Source: Achromobacter sp. Root83 (GTDB lineage Bacteria; Pseudomonadota; Gammaproteobacteria; Burkholderiales; Burkholderiaceae_B). From it: DNA of 64,000 bases. A program made the translations under genes and the position numbers. Positions 17,654 through 26,967 of the stretch are shown one piece after another. Location: NCBI RefSeq assembly GCF_001428845.1, contig NZ_LMIU01000027.1, positions 153,765 to 217,764 of the forward strand, given 5' to 3'. Positions within the stretch are counted from its first letter, which is position 1; each line of letters starts with the position of its first letter. The notes beneath the pieces were generated by a model that worked only from the letters and a program-made list of their open reading frames with translations, was not told where the DNA came from and made no database searches.

Positions 17654-18187
17654 CTATTTGACCAGACGTAACGCGTCACGGAAGCGCGGGTGTTCGCAGG
17701 TCTCCAGCCATTCGAAAATCGCCATCTCCGAGGTGACGATTTCCGCGCCGTGCGCACGCGCGCGGCGCAACGCGGCGTGGTGGTCGGAGGACTTGCGCGA
17801 TCCCGCGGCATCGGCCACGAGCACGGCCTTGTAGCCCAGGTCGACCAAGCCGATCACGGTCTGCAAGACGCAGATATGCGCCTCGCAACCCGCGACCAGC
17901 ACCGTCCTGCGCGAAGCCGGCAGCCAGCCATCGAAGCCGGGTTCGCGCGCGGCCGAGAAATGCATCTTCTGGAACGTGCCTTGCACCAGCTCGCGCAGCG
18001 GATCAACCGTGACACCCAGCATCTTGCTGTGATGCTCGGTGGCGACCACCGGCACATCCAGCAGGCGCGCGGCCTGCGCGAGCTTGTGCGCGGCGTTGAG
18101 CACCGCGTCGCCGTCATGGATGACGGGCATCAGGCGGCCCTGCATGTCGACGATCAGCAGGGTGGAATCGGAGGCGGACAGCAGCAT
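17654..18187 (-). CDS. Isochorismatase-family cysteine hydrolase
   Basis: 177 residues. The isochorismatase-like fold is shown by LLIVDMQGRLMPV near the start (catalytic Asp), a Lys within FQKMHFSA and the nucleophile Cys in VLVAGCEAHICVLQT. This group, like E. coli YcaC, hydrolyses amides or related bonds, and the substrate is unknown. The ATG at 18187 is used because the family starts a few residues before the LLIVDMQ strand; the longer frame adds 21 residues with no counterpart. It is not obviously in an operon with vapBC, 79 bases upstream. Confidence 0.88.
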   Translation of the reverse strand: MLLSASDSTLLIVDMQGRLMPVIHDGDAVLNAAHKLAQAARLLDVPVVATEHHSKMLGVTVDPLRELVQGTFQKMHFSAAREPGFDGWLPASRRTVLVAGCEAHICVLQTVIGLVDLGYKAVLVADAAGSRKSSDHHAALRRARAHGAEIVTSEMAIFEWLETCEHPRFRDALRLVK

Positions 18188-18266
18188 GGCGGAATCTCCG
18201 GAAATCTTGTGGATAGGACCCATGAGCGGCTGATGGCACCCAACGCCCAAACGAGTCCGTGCAGGC

Positions 18267-18647
18267 TCAATGATATAGCGGCGGTTCCGCAGACAGATTC
18301 AGCGCAGCGGCGATCGCCCGAAGCCGTTTGTCCTTGGTCCACAGCGCTGCCCCAGGGGTTAAACGCGTAGACGCCAGGAGATGCAAATCGACGTACCCAA
18401 TACCTCTGCCAAACAATTTTTCAGCATGAAGGAAATGCAGGGCTTCGTCGTGGGTCGCGCTTACGGCCCGAGGCAATAAGGTCAAGGCTCCAAGCACCAT
18501 TTCACGACGCCCGAGAGACCCGAGGGCGAGCTCTCCAACAATGAACGGGTGCGTCAATACATATTCCTTGTTCAGCAACTGGATAAGCCGAGGCTCCCCG
18601 GCCGCTCCCAGATGGTCTATCCAGATGGAAGTATCAACCAGGATCAT
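18267..18647 (-). CDS. VapC-like PIN-domain toxin ribonuclease
   Basis: 126 residues. The PIN-domain acidic residues are D5 (LVDTSIW), E near 43 (VGELALG) and the later Asp residues in GYVDLHLLAS and TKDKRL, which bind metal for RNA cleavage. The ATG at 18647 overlaps the end of the antitoxin gene by 14 bases, the usual order and coupling of vapBC modules. VapC toxins typically cut tRNA or rRNA and are held inactive by VapB. The actual target here is not visible. Confidence 0.9.
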   Translation of the reverse strand: MILVDTSIWIDHLGAAGEPRLIQLLNKEYVLTHPFIVGELALGSLGRREMVLGALTLLPRAVSATHDEALHFLHAEKLFGRGIGYVDLHLLASTRLTPGAALWTKDKRLRAIAAALNLSAEPPLYH

Positions 18648-18843
18648 CGGACGTCCGCGTCTGGCGCCGAGGAACCGGTGTGAGCTTCGGTGCGCTTCCG
18701 CCGAGTTTGGCGAGGCGCTTCGCCGCCTCTTTCTGCACAAGATTGACCAATGCTTGCTGCATCAGCGCCGATGTTTCCTGAATGCCCGTGTACAAACGAG
18801 CCTGCTCGAGCAATTCGTCATCGAGCGTCACGGTCGTGCGCAT
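18634..18843 (-). CDS. VapB-like ribbon-helix-helix antitoxin
   Basis: 69 residues. The amino terminus MRTTVTLDDELLEQA is the beta strand and first helix of a ribbon-helix-helix DNA-binding domain. The carboxy tail (KLTPVPRRQTRTSDDPG) is polar and likely wraps the toxin. The ATG at 18843 is chosen because it places the ribbon at residue 2. Its product should repress its own promoter, where a 7-2-7 inverted repeat lies just upstream (18878-18893). Confidence 0.9.
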   Translation of the reverse strand: MRTTVTLDDELLEQARLYTGIQETSALMQQALVNLVQKEAAKRLAKLGGSAPKLTPVPRRQTRTSDDPG

Positions 18844-18877
18844 GCCCGCCCCCTTATGAAGTGGATGAATCACCAAA

Positions 18878-18906
18878 CGCATCATTTGATGCGATTTTTT
18901 ATTCTA
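18878..18906 (-). promoter_or_regulatory. vapBC promoter -10 and operator palindrome
   Basis: A perfect inverted repeat CGCATCA-TT-TGATGCG (18878-18893) lies 34 bases before the antitoxin ATG, and TAGAAT (18906-18901, minus strand) directly upstream could be the -10 element. This arrangement fits autorepression by the VapB-VapC complex. No good -35 is seen because the ettA terminator occupies that position. Confidence 0.55.
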
Positions 18907-18913
18907 TCACCGC

Positions 18914-18941
18914 AAAAAAAACCCCGGCGCTTTGACCGGGG
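18914..18941 (-). terminator. Terminator of ettA
   Basis: A stem CCCCGG / CCGGGG with an 8-base loop is followed on the minus strand by eight T residues, 26 bases after the ettA stop. It separates ettA from the vapBC promoter region. Confidence 0.85.
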
Positions 18942-18967
18942 ATTTCAGACTGCTTTACTGTTTGGCC

Positions 18968-20641
18968 TTACTTCAAGGCCTTGTAGCGCAGGCGCTTGGG
19001 CTTGGCGCCCTCTTCGCCCAGGCGGCGCTTCTTGTCGGCTTCGTACTCTTGGTAGTTGCCGTCAAAGAACACCACTTGCGAATCGCCTTCGAAGGCCATG
19101 ATGTGCGTGGCGATACGGTCCAGGAACCAGCGGTCATGGCTGATCACCATGACGCTGCCGGGGAACTCCAGCAGCCCGTCTTCCAGGGCGCGCAAGGTTT
19201 CCACGTCGAGATCGTTGGACGGTTCGTCAAGCAGCAGCACGTTGCCGCCGGCAATCAGCGTCTTGGCCATGTGCAGGCGGCCGCGTTCGCCGCCCGACAG
19301 CTGACCCACGACCTTGTTCTGGTCGCCGCCCTTGAAGTTGAAGCGGCCCAGATAGGCGCGCGACGACATTTCGAACTTGCCCACCGTCAGGATGTCGGCG
19401 CCGTCGGCCACCGCATCGAACACCGTCTTCTTGTCTTCCAGCGCATCGCGCGACTGGTCGACGTAGGCCAGCTTCACGGTCTGGCCGATGGTCACTTCGC
19501 CCGAGTCCGGCTGCTCGCGGCCCGCGATCATGCGAAACAGCGTCGACTTACCGGCCCCGTTGGCGCCGATGATGCCCACGATGGCGCCCGGCGGCACCTT
19601 GAAGCTGAGGTTGTCGATCAGCAGGCGGTCACCATAGGCCTTGCTGACATTGTTGAATTCGATGACCTCGTTGCCCAGGCGCTCGCCCACGGGAATGAAG
19701 ATTTCCTGGGTTTCGTTGCGCTTCTGGTATTCGTAGGACGACAGTTCCTCGAAACGGGCCAGGCGCGCCTTGGCCTTGGCCTGGCGTCCCTTCGGGTTCT
19801 GGCGCACCCATTCCAGTTCCTTCTTGATGGTCTTCTGGCGGGCGGATTCCGAGGACTCTTCCTGCTTGAGGCGATCTTCCTTCTGTTCCAGCCACGAGCT
19901 GTAGTTGCCCTTCCAGGGAATCCCGTAGCCCCGGTCCAGCTCAAGAATCCACTCGGCCGCGTTGTCCAGGAAGTAGCGATCGTGGGTCACGCCCACGACG
20001 GTGCCCGGAAACTTGTGCAGGAACTGCTCAAGCCACTCCACGCTTTCGGCGTCCAAGTGGTTGGTGGGCTCGTCCAGCAATAGCATGTCGGGCTTGGACA
20101 GCAGCAGGCGGCACAAAGCCACGCGGCGCTTTTCCCCGCCGGACAGGTTGCCGACGATGGCATCCCAGGGCGGCAGGCGCAGCGCGTCGGCGGCGATTTC
20201 CATCTGGTGTTCGATGTCGTCCGAGCCGCTGGAGGCGGCCGCGGCGATGATGGCTTCCAGGTCAGCCTGCTCGGCGGCCAGCGCGTCGAAATCGGCATCC
20301 GGCTCGGCGTAAGCGGCGTAGACCTCGTCCAGGCGCTTCTTGGCGGTCACCACCGCGCCCAGGCCTTCTTCAACCGACTGGCGCACCGTGTGCTCGGGGT
20401 TGAGCTGCGGTTCCTGCGGCAGATAGCCGATGTTCAGGCCCGGCATGGGAATGGCTTCGCCTTCGATCTCGCGGTCGACGCCCGCCATGATCTTCAGCAG
20501 CGTCGACTTGCCCGAGCCGTTCAGGCCCAGCACGCCGATCTTGGCGCCAGGAAAAAACGAAAGCGAGATATCGCGCAGGATCTGCCGCTTGGGCGGCACG
20601 ATCTTGCCGACGCGGTTCATGGTGTAGACGTATTGGGCCAT
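18968..20641 (-). CDS. ettA: EttA energy-dependent translational throttle ABC-F ATPase
   Basis: 557 residues, close to E. coli EttA. There are two ABC domains: Walker [10 protein letters not shown] near 40 with signature [12 protein letters not shown], and Walker [10 protein letters not shown] near 355 with [14 protein letters not shown]. An interdomain linker rich in charged residues joins them ([19 protein letters not shown] region). There are no membrane segments. EttA binds the ribosomal E site and gates entry into elongation according to ATP/ADP. It has its own terminator and an upstream minus-strand DMT transporter gene. Confidence 0.95.
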   Translation of the reverse strand: MAQYVYTMNRVGKIVPPKRQILRDISLSFFPGAKIGVLGLNGSGKSTLLKIMAGVDREIEGEAIPMPGLNIGYLPQEPQLNPEHTVRQSVEEGLGAVVTAKKRLDEVYAAYAEPDADFDALAAEQADLEAIIAAAASSGSDDIEHQMEIAADALRLPPWDAIVGNLSGGEKRRVALCRLLLSKPDMLLLDEPTNHLDAESVEWLEQFLHKFPGTVVGVTHDRYFLDNAAEWILELDRGYGIPWKGNYSSWLEQKEDRLKQEESSESARQKTIKKELEWVRQNPKGRQAKAKARLARFEELSSYEYQKRNETQEIFIPVGERLGNEVIEFNNVSKAYGDRLLIDNLSFKVPPGAIVGIIGANGAGKSTLFRMIAGREQPDSGEVTIGQTVKLAYVDQSRDALEDKKTVFDAVADGADILTVGKFEMSSRAYLGRFNFKGGDQNKVVGQLSGGERGRLHMAKTLIAGGNVLLLDEPSNDLDVETLRALEDGLLEFPGSVMVISHDRWFLDRIATHIMAFEGDSQVVFFDGNYQEYEADKKRRLGEEGAKPKRLRYKALK

Positions 20642-20734
20642 GGGCTCGTATAGGAGATATAGCTGAGAAACCGTTGATTGTAGGCCGGAACCCTGACCGG
20701 CGTGCGGCCGCCGCGATCCAGCCCCGATTCCCGC

Positions 20735-21658
20735 TCAGGGGGCCTTGCCCCCGCGCGCGCCAAGACGCGGCGTGCGCAGCTGCGCCAGCATCACGCCGGC
20801 CAGCGCCAGCGCCCCGCCCACGATGTGGAACATGTGCGGCTTTTCGTCCAGGAACACCGCGGCGATCGCCACCGTGCCCACCGGCATCAGGTTCAGGAAC
20901 ACACTGGCTCGATTGGGCCCCAGATGCTTCACGCCCTGCATCCACAGGAACGGCGCGAACAGCGACGGAAAGATCGCCGCATACAGCACCAGCGGCACAT
21001 TGGCGGCATTGAGCGGCGACGGCGCCGCCAGCAGGAAGGCCGGCAACTGGAACAGCACGCCGAACCCGACCTGCACGTACAGCGACTGCCACGGCCCCAC
21101 CGGCAGCCCCCAGCGGCGCAGCAGCACGCCGTACAGCGCGTAGGCCAGCGCCGCCAGCCCCATCAGCAGGTCTCCCGGGTTCGCACCCACCGACAGCAGC
21201 CGCGCCGGATCGCCCTCGCCGATCAGCAGCGCCAGGCCCGCCAGCGAGATCAGGCCTCCCAGCATCGCCATCAGGGTGGGACTCTGGCGCAGCACCACCG
21301 TCCCCACCGCGATGGTCAACAGCGGAATCATCGCCGTGATGATGCCCATATTGGTCGCCGTGGTGCTCGATGCCGCCACATAGGCCAGCCCCTGGTACAG
21401 CGCCATCCCCAGCCCGCCCAGCACCGCGAACTTGGGCAGGTACGGCACGATGAGCCGGCGCTGCGCCCACACGCCCGGCAGCGCGAAAGGCGTCAGCAAG
21501 ACGCCGGCCAGCGCCCAGCGGTAAAAACCAATGACCGCCGGCGCGATCACGCCGGCGGCCATCTTGGTCACGATCATGTTGACCGACCAGATCAGGGCCG
21601 CCAGCAGCGGAAACAGCAGATAGCGGAGGGGAATGGTCGAAGAATCAGCGCGCGTCAT
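20735..21658 (-). CDS. EamA-family (DMT) transporter
   Basis: 307 residues with about ten hydrophobic helices in two EamA repeats (first LLAALIWSVNMIVTKMAAG, second starting near LLMGLAALAYALYGVLL). This is the drug/metabolite transporter superfamily, typically exporters of amino acids or metabolites across the inner membrane. The substrate cannot be read from sequence. It lies 93 bases upstream of ettA on the same strand and could be partly cotranscribed. Confidence 0.88.
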   Translation of the reverse strand: MTRADSSTIPLRYLLFPLLAALIWSVNMIVTKMAAGVIAPAVIGFYRWALAGVLLTPFALPGVWAQRRLIVPYLPKFAVLGGLGMALYQGLAYVAASSTTATNMGIITAMIPLLTIAVGTVVLRQSPTLMAMLGGLISLAGLALLIGEGDPARLLSVGANPGDLLMGLAALAYALYGVLLRRWGLPVGPWQSLYVQVGFGVLFQLPAFLLAAPSPLNAANVPLVLYAAIFPSLFAPFLWMQGVKHLGPNRASVFLNLMPVGTVAIAAVFLDEKPHMFHIVGGALALAGVMLAQLRTPRLGARGGKAP

Positions 21659-21932
21659 AAAACAGGTAATACCGGACGAAGACAGGCGGCAAGTGTAAGG
21701 GCGCGTCCGCCGTCATGGAAACCGGCGTCCCTGAAGGGGCCCGCCCATCGCGCCGCAGTACGCCATCCGGATACCTCCGCCCGGGGACCACCGCCGCCCG
21801 CGCCATCCGCGCCGCTCCGTCCCCCTCGTCATCCAAGCGTCCGATGCACTGCAACGCGGATCGCGCGACAATAGCGCCTGACTTTACGTATCCGCCGTGC
21901 CGTCGCGGCTTCATCGCGCCCTGGAACCCCTC

Positions 21933-22448
21933 ATGTCCGCCTCTGCTACTCCCCCTGCGTCCTTGACCCATTTCAGTGCCCCCGAACTGGACATGCTGGC
22001 CAAGACCGCGGACGCCCTCAGCGCCTACCTGGGCAAACCCGTGCTGGCCGAAGTGGTGCTGGGCGACGAGGGCACCGAATGGGTGACCTATGGTGTCCCC
22101 ATGGACGAAAACGCCAAGGTCGACGAAGAACAGATCCACGTCCAGCTCGGCGGCCCCGGCGCTCGCATCCTCGGCAACCGCGGCGGCCTGCCCCAGTCCG
22201 ACGACGACACCTATGACTGCCTCTACCTCTGGGCCGTCCAGATCTCGCTGAACGACGGCGAACGCTTCATCAAGCTGGACCAGGACGGCGAAGAATCCGC
22301 CTGGTCCGACAACCTGGAAGACGTGCTGCCCTTCGCCCTGTCGGAAGAACCGCAAGCGAATCCGGACGAGGAAGAGGAAGAAGAGGATGACGGCGACGAC
22401 GAAGACGACGACACGCCGTACGACGACGTCCACGATCACCGTCATTGA
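21933..22448 (+). CDS. Conserved hypothetical protein with a strongly acidic tail
   Basis: 171 residues, function not recognised. No signal peptide or membrane segment. Residues about 10-135 look globular (PELDMLAKTADALSAYLG, EVVLGDEGTEWVTYGVPMD, YDCLYLWAVQISLNDGERF). After about 140 the chain is almost purely Asp/Glu for some 25 residues and ends in a His-rich DDVHDHRH. The ATG at 21933 is favoured over an upstream in-frame start that adds 12 residues without a ribosome-binding site. It is divergent from the DMT transporter and has no operon partner. The acidic/His end could bind metal or a basic partner, but this is speculation. Confidence 0.75.
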   Translation: MSASATPPASLTHFSAPELDMLAKTADALSAYLGKPVLAEVVLGDEGTEWVTYGVPMDENAKVDEEQIHVQLGGPGARILGNRGGLPQSDDDTYDCLYLWAVQISLNDGERFIKLDQDGEESAWSDNLEDVLPFALSEEPQANPDEEEEEEDDGDDEDDDTPYDDVHDHRH

Positions 22449-22738
22449 ACCCGGGCACTACCCGCTCCCACCGAGATGACCGGCACCCCAGCGCCGCCCC
22501 GGTGACGGGTGACGGGTGATTGGCGACGCATGCCACATAGCGCATAGCGCATAGCGCACAACAAACCGCACACAGCAACCCGCAACCACCGCTCCGACGT
22601 CCCACCATCCCGACGCCAAACAAGGCCGCCCCCGCGGCCGTTTTGGCAGCCCCGCAACCCCTTCCCCCGCGCTCCATCCTCGGCCAAAACGCCAAGCACC
22701 CCGCCCTCCCCCGCGGCCGGGGCGATGCGTGCATCGGA

Positions 22739-22903
22739 GCCTGGGGCGGTGGCGGGCCGGGGTGCGCGGGGAGTCGATGCGCCCGACGGAATCCGAAGGC
22801 AGCCGCCGCAGGCGGCAACGAGGATGAGGCAGGGGCAGTCCGGAGCGAAGGCTCCGGACCGCAATCGTTGACCCGCGCACCCCGGCCCGCCGCCGCCCCA
22901 GGC
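22739..22903. repeat. Inverted-repeat-bounded intergenic element (165 bp)
   Basis: Bases 22739-22770 and 22872-22903 are reverse complements over 32 bp with one mismatch. Between them lies TCCGGAGC-GAAG-GCTCCGGA (22839-22858), an 8-bp-stem hairpin. The right end plus flank (CCAGGCGCCTCAAGAACC, 22898-22915) recurs inverted at 63850-63867. This resembles a dispersed, non-coding repeat family or a MITE rather than a gene. Confidence 0.75.
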
Positions 22904-22910
22904 GCCTCAA

Positions 22911-22974
22911 GAACCAGCACCCTGCGCAAGAATCAGCACCCTGCGCAAGAACCAGCACCCTGCGCAAGAACCAG
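22911..22974 (+). repeat. 19-bp tandem repeat, about 3.4 copies
   Basis: The unit GAACCAGCACCCTGCGCAA is repeated three times (the second copy has one C-to-T change) with a partial fourth, just before the end of the peptide-transporter ATPase gene. Confidence 0.9.
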
Positions 22975-22976
22975 GA

Positions 22977-23972
22977 TCACGCCGAGATCCGCCCCTCCTG
23001 CACCGCATGGCAAGCCACCACCGAAACGCCCGCCAGCATCGCCACCGGCGCCTCGGCCCGGCAGCGGTCATTGGCATGCGGGCAACGCGGATGAAACGTA
23101 CACCCCGGCGGCGGATTCAGCGGATTGGGCACCTCCCCCGCCACCGCCGTGCGCGGCTTGCCCGCGCCATTGAGATCCGGGATCGCCTCCAGCAGCATCC
23201 GCGTATACGGATGCCGCGGCCGCGCGAACAGCTCGTCGCGCGGCGCCACTTCCACCATGCGCCCCAGATACATCACGCCCACCCGGTCGGCCACGTGATG
23301 CACCACCGCAAGATTGTGGGAAATGAACAGATAGGTCAGCCCCAGCTTGCGCTGCAGATCCTTCATCAGGTTCAGCACCTGCGCCTGCACCGACACATCC
23401 AGCGCCGAGGTCGGCTCATCGCAGACCAGGAACTCGGGATTCACCGCCAACGCCCGCGCAATCGAAATGCGCTGCCGCTGCCCGCCCGAAAACTGATGCG
23501 GATAGCGCCCCTGATCCGCCGGATCCAGCCCCACCTGCCGGAGCAGATCCCCGACCCGCGCCACGCGCTCCTCGGCGGTCATCCGCGTATGCGTCAGCAT
23601 CGGCTCAGCAATGATCCGGCCCACCCGCCAACGCGGATTCAGACTGGCATAAGGATCCTGAAAAATCATCTGCAGACGCTTGCGCAAGGCGCGCCCGCCC
23701 GGTTCCGACATGCGCGCCAGCGGCTGCCCGTCGAAGCGGATATCCCCGCGGGTCAGGCCATACAGCCCCACCAGCATCCGCGCCACCGTGGATTTTCCGC
23801 AGCCCGATTCGCCCACCAGCGCCAGCGTCTCGCCGCGCGCGATCTCGAACGACACCCCGTCCACCGCCCGCAGCATCACCTTCGGCTTGCCCGCCAGCTT
23901 GCGTTCCAGCCATGGCGGCGACACATCGAACCAACGCGCCGCATCCTTTACTTCCACCAATGGCGTGCTCAT
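22977..23972 (-). CDS. Peptide-type ABC importer ATPase, DppF/OppF-like
   Basis: 331 residues. Walker [10 protein letters not shown] (near 54-62), signature [15 protein letters not shown], Walker [13 protein letters not shown]. The carboxy-terminal oligopeptide/dipeptide extension with its Cys cluster ([17 protein letters not shown]) is typical of OppD/F-type subunits, where the cysteines can carry an iron-sulfur cluster. It works with the upstream ATPase to power the permease pair. Its start overlaps the DppD-like stop by four bases. It is the last gene of the operon. Confidence 0.93.
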   Translation of the reverse strand: MSTPLVEVKDAARWFDVSPPWLERKLAGKPKVMLRAVDGVSFEIARGETLALVGESGCGKSTVARMLVGLYGLTRGDIRFDGQPLARMSEPGGRALRKRLQMIFQDPYASLNPRWRVGRIIAEPMLTHTRMTAEERVARVGDLLRQVGLDPADQGRYPHQFSGGQRQRISIARALAVNPEFLVCDEPTSALDVSVQAQVLNLMKDLQRKLGLTYLFISHNLAVVHHVADRVGVMYLGRMVEVAPRDELFARPRHPYTRMLLEAIPDLNGAGKPRTAVAGEVPNPLNPPPGCTFHPRCPHANDRCRAEAPVAMLAGVSVVACHAVQEGRISA

Positions 23973-24949
23973 GCGGCCACCTTGTTATTGTCGTCATGCA
24001 ACCAACAGGCCGCCCGCGACGTACCCGCGGGCAGCAACTCCGGACGATCGTGCGCGCAACGCGGCAAACGCTGGCCGCAGCGCGGATTGAACGCACAGCC
24101 CGGCGGAATCGCATTCAACCGCGGCATGCTGCCATCGATCTGCACCAGCCGCTCCGAGTGGCCCTCCAGCGTCGGGATCGATCCCATCAGCCCCGCCGTA
24201 TAAGGATGGCACGGCTTGTGGATCACATCCGCCACCGGACCGATCTCGGCCACGCGGCCCGCATACATCACCGCCACCCGGTCGGCGGTCTCCGCGATCA
24301 CGCCCATATCGTGCGTGATCAGCATCACCGCCGTGCCGTTCTCGCGGCACAGGCGCTTGAGCAGCTCGATGATCTGCGCCTGAATGGACACATCCAGCGC
24401 GGTCGTGGGCTCGTCGGCCACCACCAGCTTCGGCTCGGCGGCCAGCGCCAGCGCGATCACCACGCGCTGCCGCATGCCGCCCGAGAACTGGTGCGGGAAA
24501 TGATCAATGCGTTCCCGCGCGGCCGGAATGCCAGTCGACGCCAGCAGCTCCACCGCGCGGTTGCGCGCCTGCGACCACGTCATGTCCAGGTGGGTCACGA
24601 TGGTCTCCGCCAACTGCCGGCCCACCGTGTACAGCGGATTCAGCGACGTCAGCGGATCCTGGAACACCGCCCCGATCTCGCGGCCGCGCACGCGGCGCAT
24701 CTGCTCGTCGGGAAGATTGTCGATACGGCGGCCCGCCAGCAGGATTTCGCCAGCGGCAATGCGGCCGGGAGGCTCGAGCAGGCCGATGATGGACGCGCCG
24801 GTCAGCGATTTGCCGGCGCCGGATTCGCCCACCACGCCCAGGACTTCGCCCGCCTGGATGGAAAACGACACGTCGTCCAGGGCGCGCAGCGTGCCGCGGC
24901 GCGTCGGAAACTCCACGCGCAGATTGCGGACCTCTAGTAATGCGCTCAT
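23969..24949 (-). CDS. Peptide-type ABC importer ATPase, DppD/OppD-like
   Basis: 326 residues. Walker [10 protein letters not shown], signature [15 protein letters not shown], Walker [13 protein letters not shown]. The family's carboxy-terminal Cys motif is present ([22 protein letters not shown]). It is encoded 55 bases after the DppC-like permease gene and overlaps the next ATPase gene, so the two ATPases should form a heterodimer on the DppB/C-like permease. Confidence 0.93.
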   Translation of the reverse strand: MSALLEVRNLRVEFPTRRGTLRALDDVSFSIQAGEVLGVVGESGAGKSLTGASIIGLLEPPGRIAAGEILLAGRRIDNLPDEQMRRVRGREIGAVFQDPLTSLNPLYTVGRQLAETIVTHLDMTWSQARNRAVELLASTGIPAARERIDHFPHQFSGGMRQRVVIALALAAEPKLVVADEPTTALDVSIQAQIIELLKRLCRENGTAVMLITHDMGVIAETADRVAVMYAGRVAEIGPVADVIHKPCHPYTAGLMGSIPTLEGHSERLVQIDGSMPRLNAIPPGCAFNPRCGQRLPRCAHDRPELLPAGTSRAACWLHDDNNKVAA

Positions 24950-25004
24950 GTGCGATACCTCAATTCAAATACCTGTTGCACAGGCGCTTCGGGGATGGAC
25001 CACA

Positions 25005-25919
25005 TCACATCAGCCGCGGGTTGAGCGCATCGCGCAGCCAGTCGCCCAGCAGGTTGACCGACAACACCAGCAGCACCAGCGCCGCGCCCGGGAAAATCGT
25101 GATCCACCACTCTCCGGAGAACAGGAAATCGTTGCCGATGCGGATCAGCGTGCCCAGCGACGGCGCCGTCGGCGGCACCCCCACCCCCAGGAACGACAGC
25201 GTCGCCTCGGTGATGATGGCCGTCGCCAGATGCACCGTGGCCAGCACCAGCACCGGACCCAGCACATTCGGCAGCACATGGCGGAACATGATGACGGGCG
25301 AGGACACGCCGATCACGCGCGCCGCCTGCACATATTCGCGGTTCTTCTCCACCAGCGTGGAGCCGCGCACCGTACGGGCGTACTGCGGCCAGCCGGCAAG
25401 CGCGATCGCGCCGATCAGGACCGGGAACGCGATCAGCTCGTGCATCTCGCGCGGCACCGCCGCCCGGGCCACGCCGTCGATCAGCAGCGCGATCAGGATC
25501 GCCGGAAACGAGAGCTGCACATCCGCGACGCGCATGATGAAGGCATCGATGCGGCCGCCGGCATAGCCTGAAATCAGGCCCAGCACGATGCCGATCAGCA
25601 TCGACAGCACCACGGACGCAAGCCCGATCAGCAGCGACACGCGTGTCCCGTACAGGATCGCCGAATACAGGTCGCGGCCCTGGCTGTCCGTGCCCAGCAG
25701 ATAGGTCTGCTGGCCATTGGCCTCCCAGGCGGGCGGCAGCAGCGCGTCCAACAGTTCGACCTTGGTCAGGTCGAACGGATTGTGCGGCGCCACCCAGCCC
25801 GCCCCGAAGGAGCCGATCAACAGGGTCGCCAGCAACAGGGTCGCCACGATGGCCACGGGCGCCCGGCGCCAGGCCCAGGCGATGTCGCTGTCCCACCAGC
25901 GTTTGAGTACGGCGCGCAT
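25005..25919 (-). CDS. Peptide-type ABC importer permease, DppC/OppC-like
   Basis: 304 residues with six predicted membrane helices and the EAA loop with the VIGVSSPVIMFRHVLPNVLGP pattern that contacts the ATPases. The amino-terminal region has the OppC-type LLGTDSQGRDLYS motif. The ATG at 25919 overlaps the DppB-like stop by one base. Upstream in-frame extension is rejected because it would lie inside the DppB-like gene. Confidence 0.93.
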   Translation of the reverse strand: MRAVLKRWWDSDIAWAWRRAPVAIVATLLLATLLIGSFGAGWVAPHNPFDLTKVELLDALLPPAWEANGQQTYLLGTDSQGRDLYSAILYGTRVSLLIGLASVVLSMLIGIVLGLISGYAGGRIDAFIMRVADVQLSFPAILIALLIDGVARAAVPREMHELIAFPVLIGAIALAGWPQYARTVRGSTLVEKNREYVQAARVIGVSSPVIMFRHVLPNVLGPVLVLATVHLATAIITEATLSFLGVGVPPTAPSLGTLIRIGNDFLFSGEWWITIFPGAALVLLVLSVNLLGDWLRDALNPRLM

Positions 25920-26908
25920 CAGTGAGCCCCCCCGCCGCGAGTCAGCCCGGAACGCAGCCGCGGATCCACGACGAAATACAGAAGATCGACGATCAGGTTG
26001 ATCACCACGAACACCAGCGCGATCAGGCACAGGTACGCGGCCATGACCGGCACGTCGGCGAATTGAACGGCCTGGATGAACAGCAGCCCCATGCCCGGCC
26101 ACTGGAACACCGTTTCCGTGACGATGGCGAAGGCGATGATGCCGCCCAGTTGCAGCCCGGTGATGGTGATGACAGGCACCATCGTGTTCTTCAGGGCATG
26201 CCCGAAGTGGATGGCGCGGCGCTTCAGGCCGCGGGCGCGCGCGAACTTGATGTAGTCGGAACGCAGGACTTCCAGCATTTCCGAACGCACCAGCCGCAGC
26301 ACCAGCGTCATCTGGAACAGCGACAAGGTGATGGCCGGCAGGATCAGGTGCTTCCAGCCCGTGGCGGTGAACAGGCCCGACGTCCACCAGCCCACGCTGA
26401 CCGTGTCGCCCCGTCCGTAGCTGGGCAGCCATCCCAGTTGCACCGAGAACACCAGGATCAGCAGGATGCCGATCAGGAACGTGGGCAGCGAAACCCCAAG
26501 CAGGGAACCCGCCAGCAGCATCTGGGACACCAGGCTGTTGCGCTTGAGCGCCGTATACACGCCCAGCGGCACGCCCACGACCAGCGCCAGCAGCGCCGCC
26601 ACCATGGACAGCTCCAAGGTGGCCGGCAGACGGGACTTCAGCAGCGTGGAGACCGGTTCGCTCTGGCGCAGGGAAATGCCGAAATTGCCTTGTACGGCAT
26701 TGGCCACGAAATGGCCGAATTGAACGACCGCGGGCTCGTTCAGCCCCAGGCGTTCACGCAACTCGATGCGCTCGGCATCGGTGGCGTCCTGCCCCAGCAT
26801 GATGGTGACAGGGTCGCCGACGTATTGGAAAAGCACAAAGGCCAGTAGCGCGACGGTGAGCATCACCGCTACGGCCTGCAACAGGCGACGCAGTATGAAA
26901 GCGAACAT
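25919..26908 (-). CDS. Peptide-type ABC importer permease, DppB/OppB-like
   Basis: 329 residues, six predicted membrane helices. It starts with the typical MFAFILRRLLQAVAVM, then a periplasmic part with GLNEPAVVQFGHFV and the EAA loop ARGLKRRAIHFGHALKNTMVP. It pairs with the DppC-like subunit to form the inner-membrane channel. It follows the binding-protein gene after 59 bases that contain a stable stem-loop. Confidence 0.93.
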   Translation of the reverse strand: MFAFILRRLLQAVAVMLTVALLAFVLFQYVGDPVTIMLGQDATDAERIELRERLGLNEPAVVQFGHFVANAVQGNFGISLRQSEPVSTLLKSRLPATLELSMVAALLALVVGVPLGVYTALKRNSLVSQMLLAGSLLGVSLPTFLIGILLILVFSVQLGWLPSYGRGDTVSVGWWTSGLFTATGWKHLILPAITLSLFQMTLVLRLVRSEMLEVLRSDYIKFARARGLKRRAIHFGHALKNTMVPVITITGLQLGGIIAFAIVTETVFQWPGMGLLFIQAVQFADVPVMAAYLCLIALVFVVINLIVDLLYFVVDPRLRSGLTRGGGAH

Positions 26909-26923
26909 AGGCGAGAAAATGCA

Positions 26924-26955
26924 AGACGGCGGGAGTCGGATAGACCCCGCCGTCT
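26924..26955 (-). promoter_or_regulatory. Stem-loop between binding-protein and permease genes
   Basis: AGACGGCGGG and CCCGCCGTCT form a 10-bp perfect stem with a 12-base loop right after the binding-protein stop. Such elements commonly protect the upstream message or reduce readthrough, so that more binding protein than permease is made. There is no proper T-run, so full termination is unlikely. Confidence 0.55.
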
Positions 26956-26967
26956 GGTTAGCCTGGA

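Larger units (their letters stand above)
22449..22976. other. 528-base non-coding spacer rich in repeats
   Basis: No gene is supported here. The spacer holds three 7-bp ATAGCGC repeats (22537-22557), a 165-bp element bounded by 32-bp inverted repeats (22739-22903), an internal 8-bp-stem hairpin (22839-22858) and 19-bp tandem repeats (22911-22974). Open frames crossing it on both strands have proline/arginine-rich translations without recognisable domains. Confidence 0.8.

Noticed and set aside
22911..22974. A CRISPR array
   Set aside because: The repeats are directly adjacent 19-mers without spacers, and no cas genes are present.
22458..23173. Several frames of 140-220 codons on both strands of the 22.4-23.0 kb spacer
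   Set aside because: They are Pro/Arg/Cys-rich, run through inverted and tandem repeats, overlap each other and lack ribosome-binding sites.
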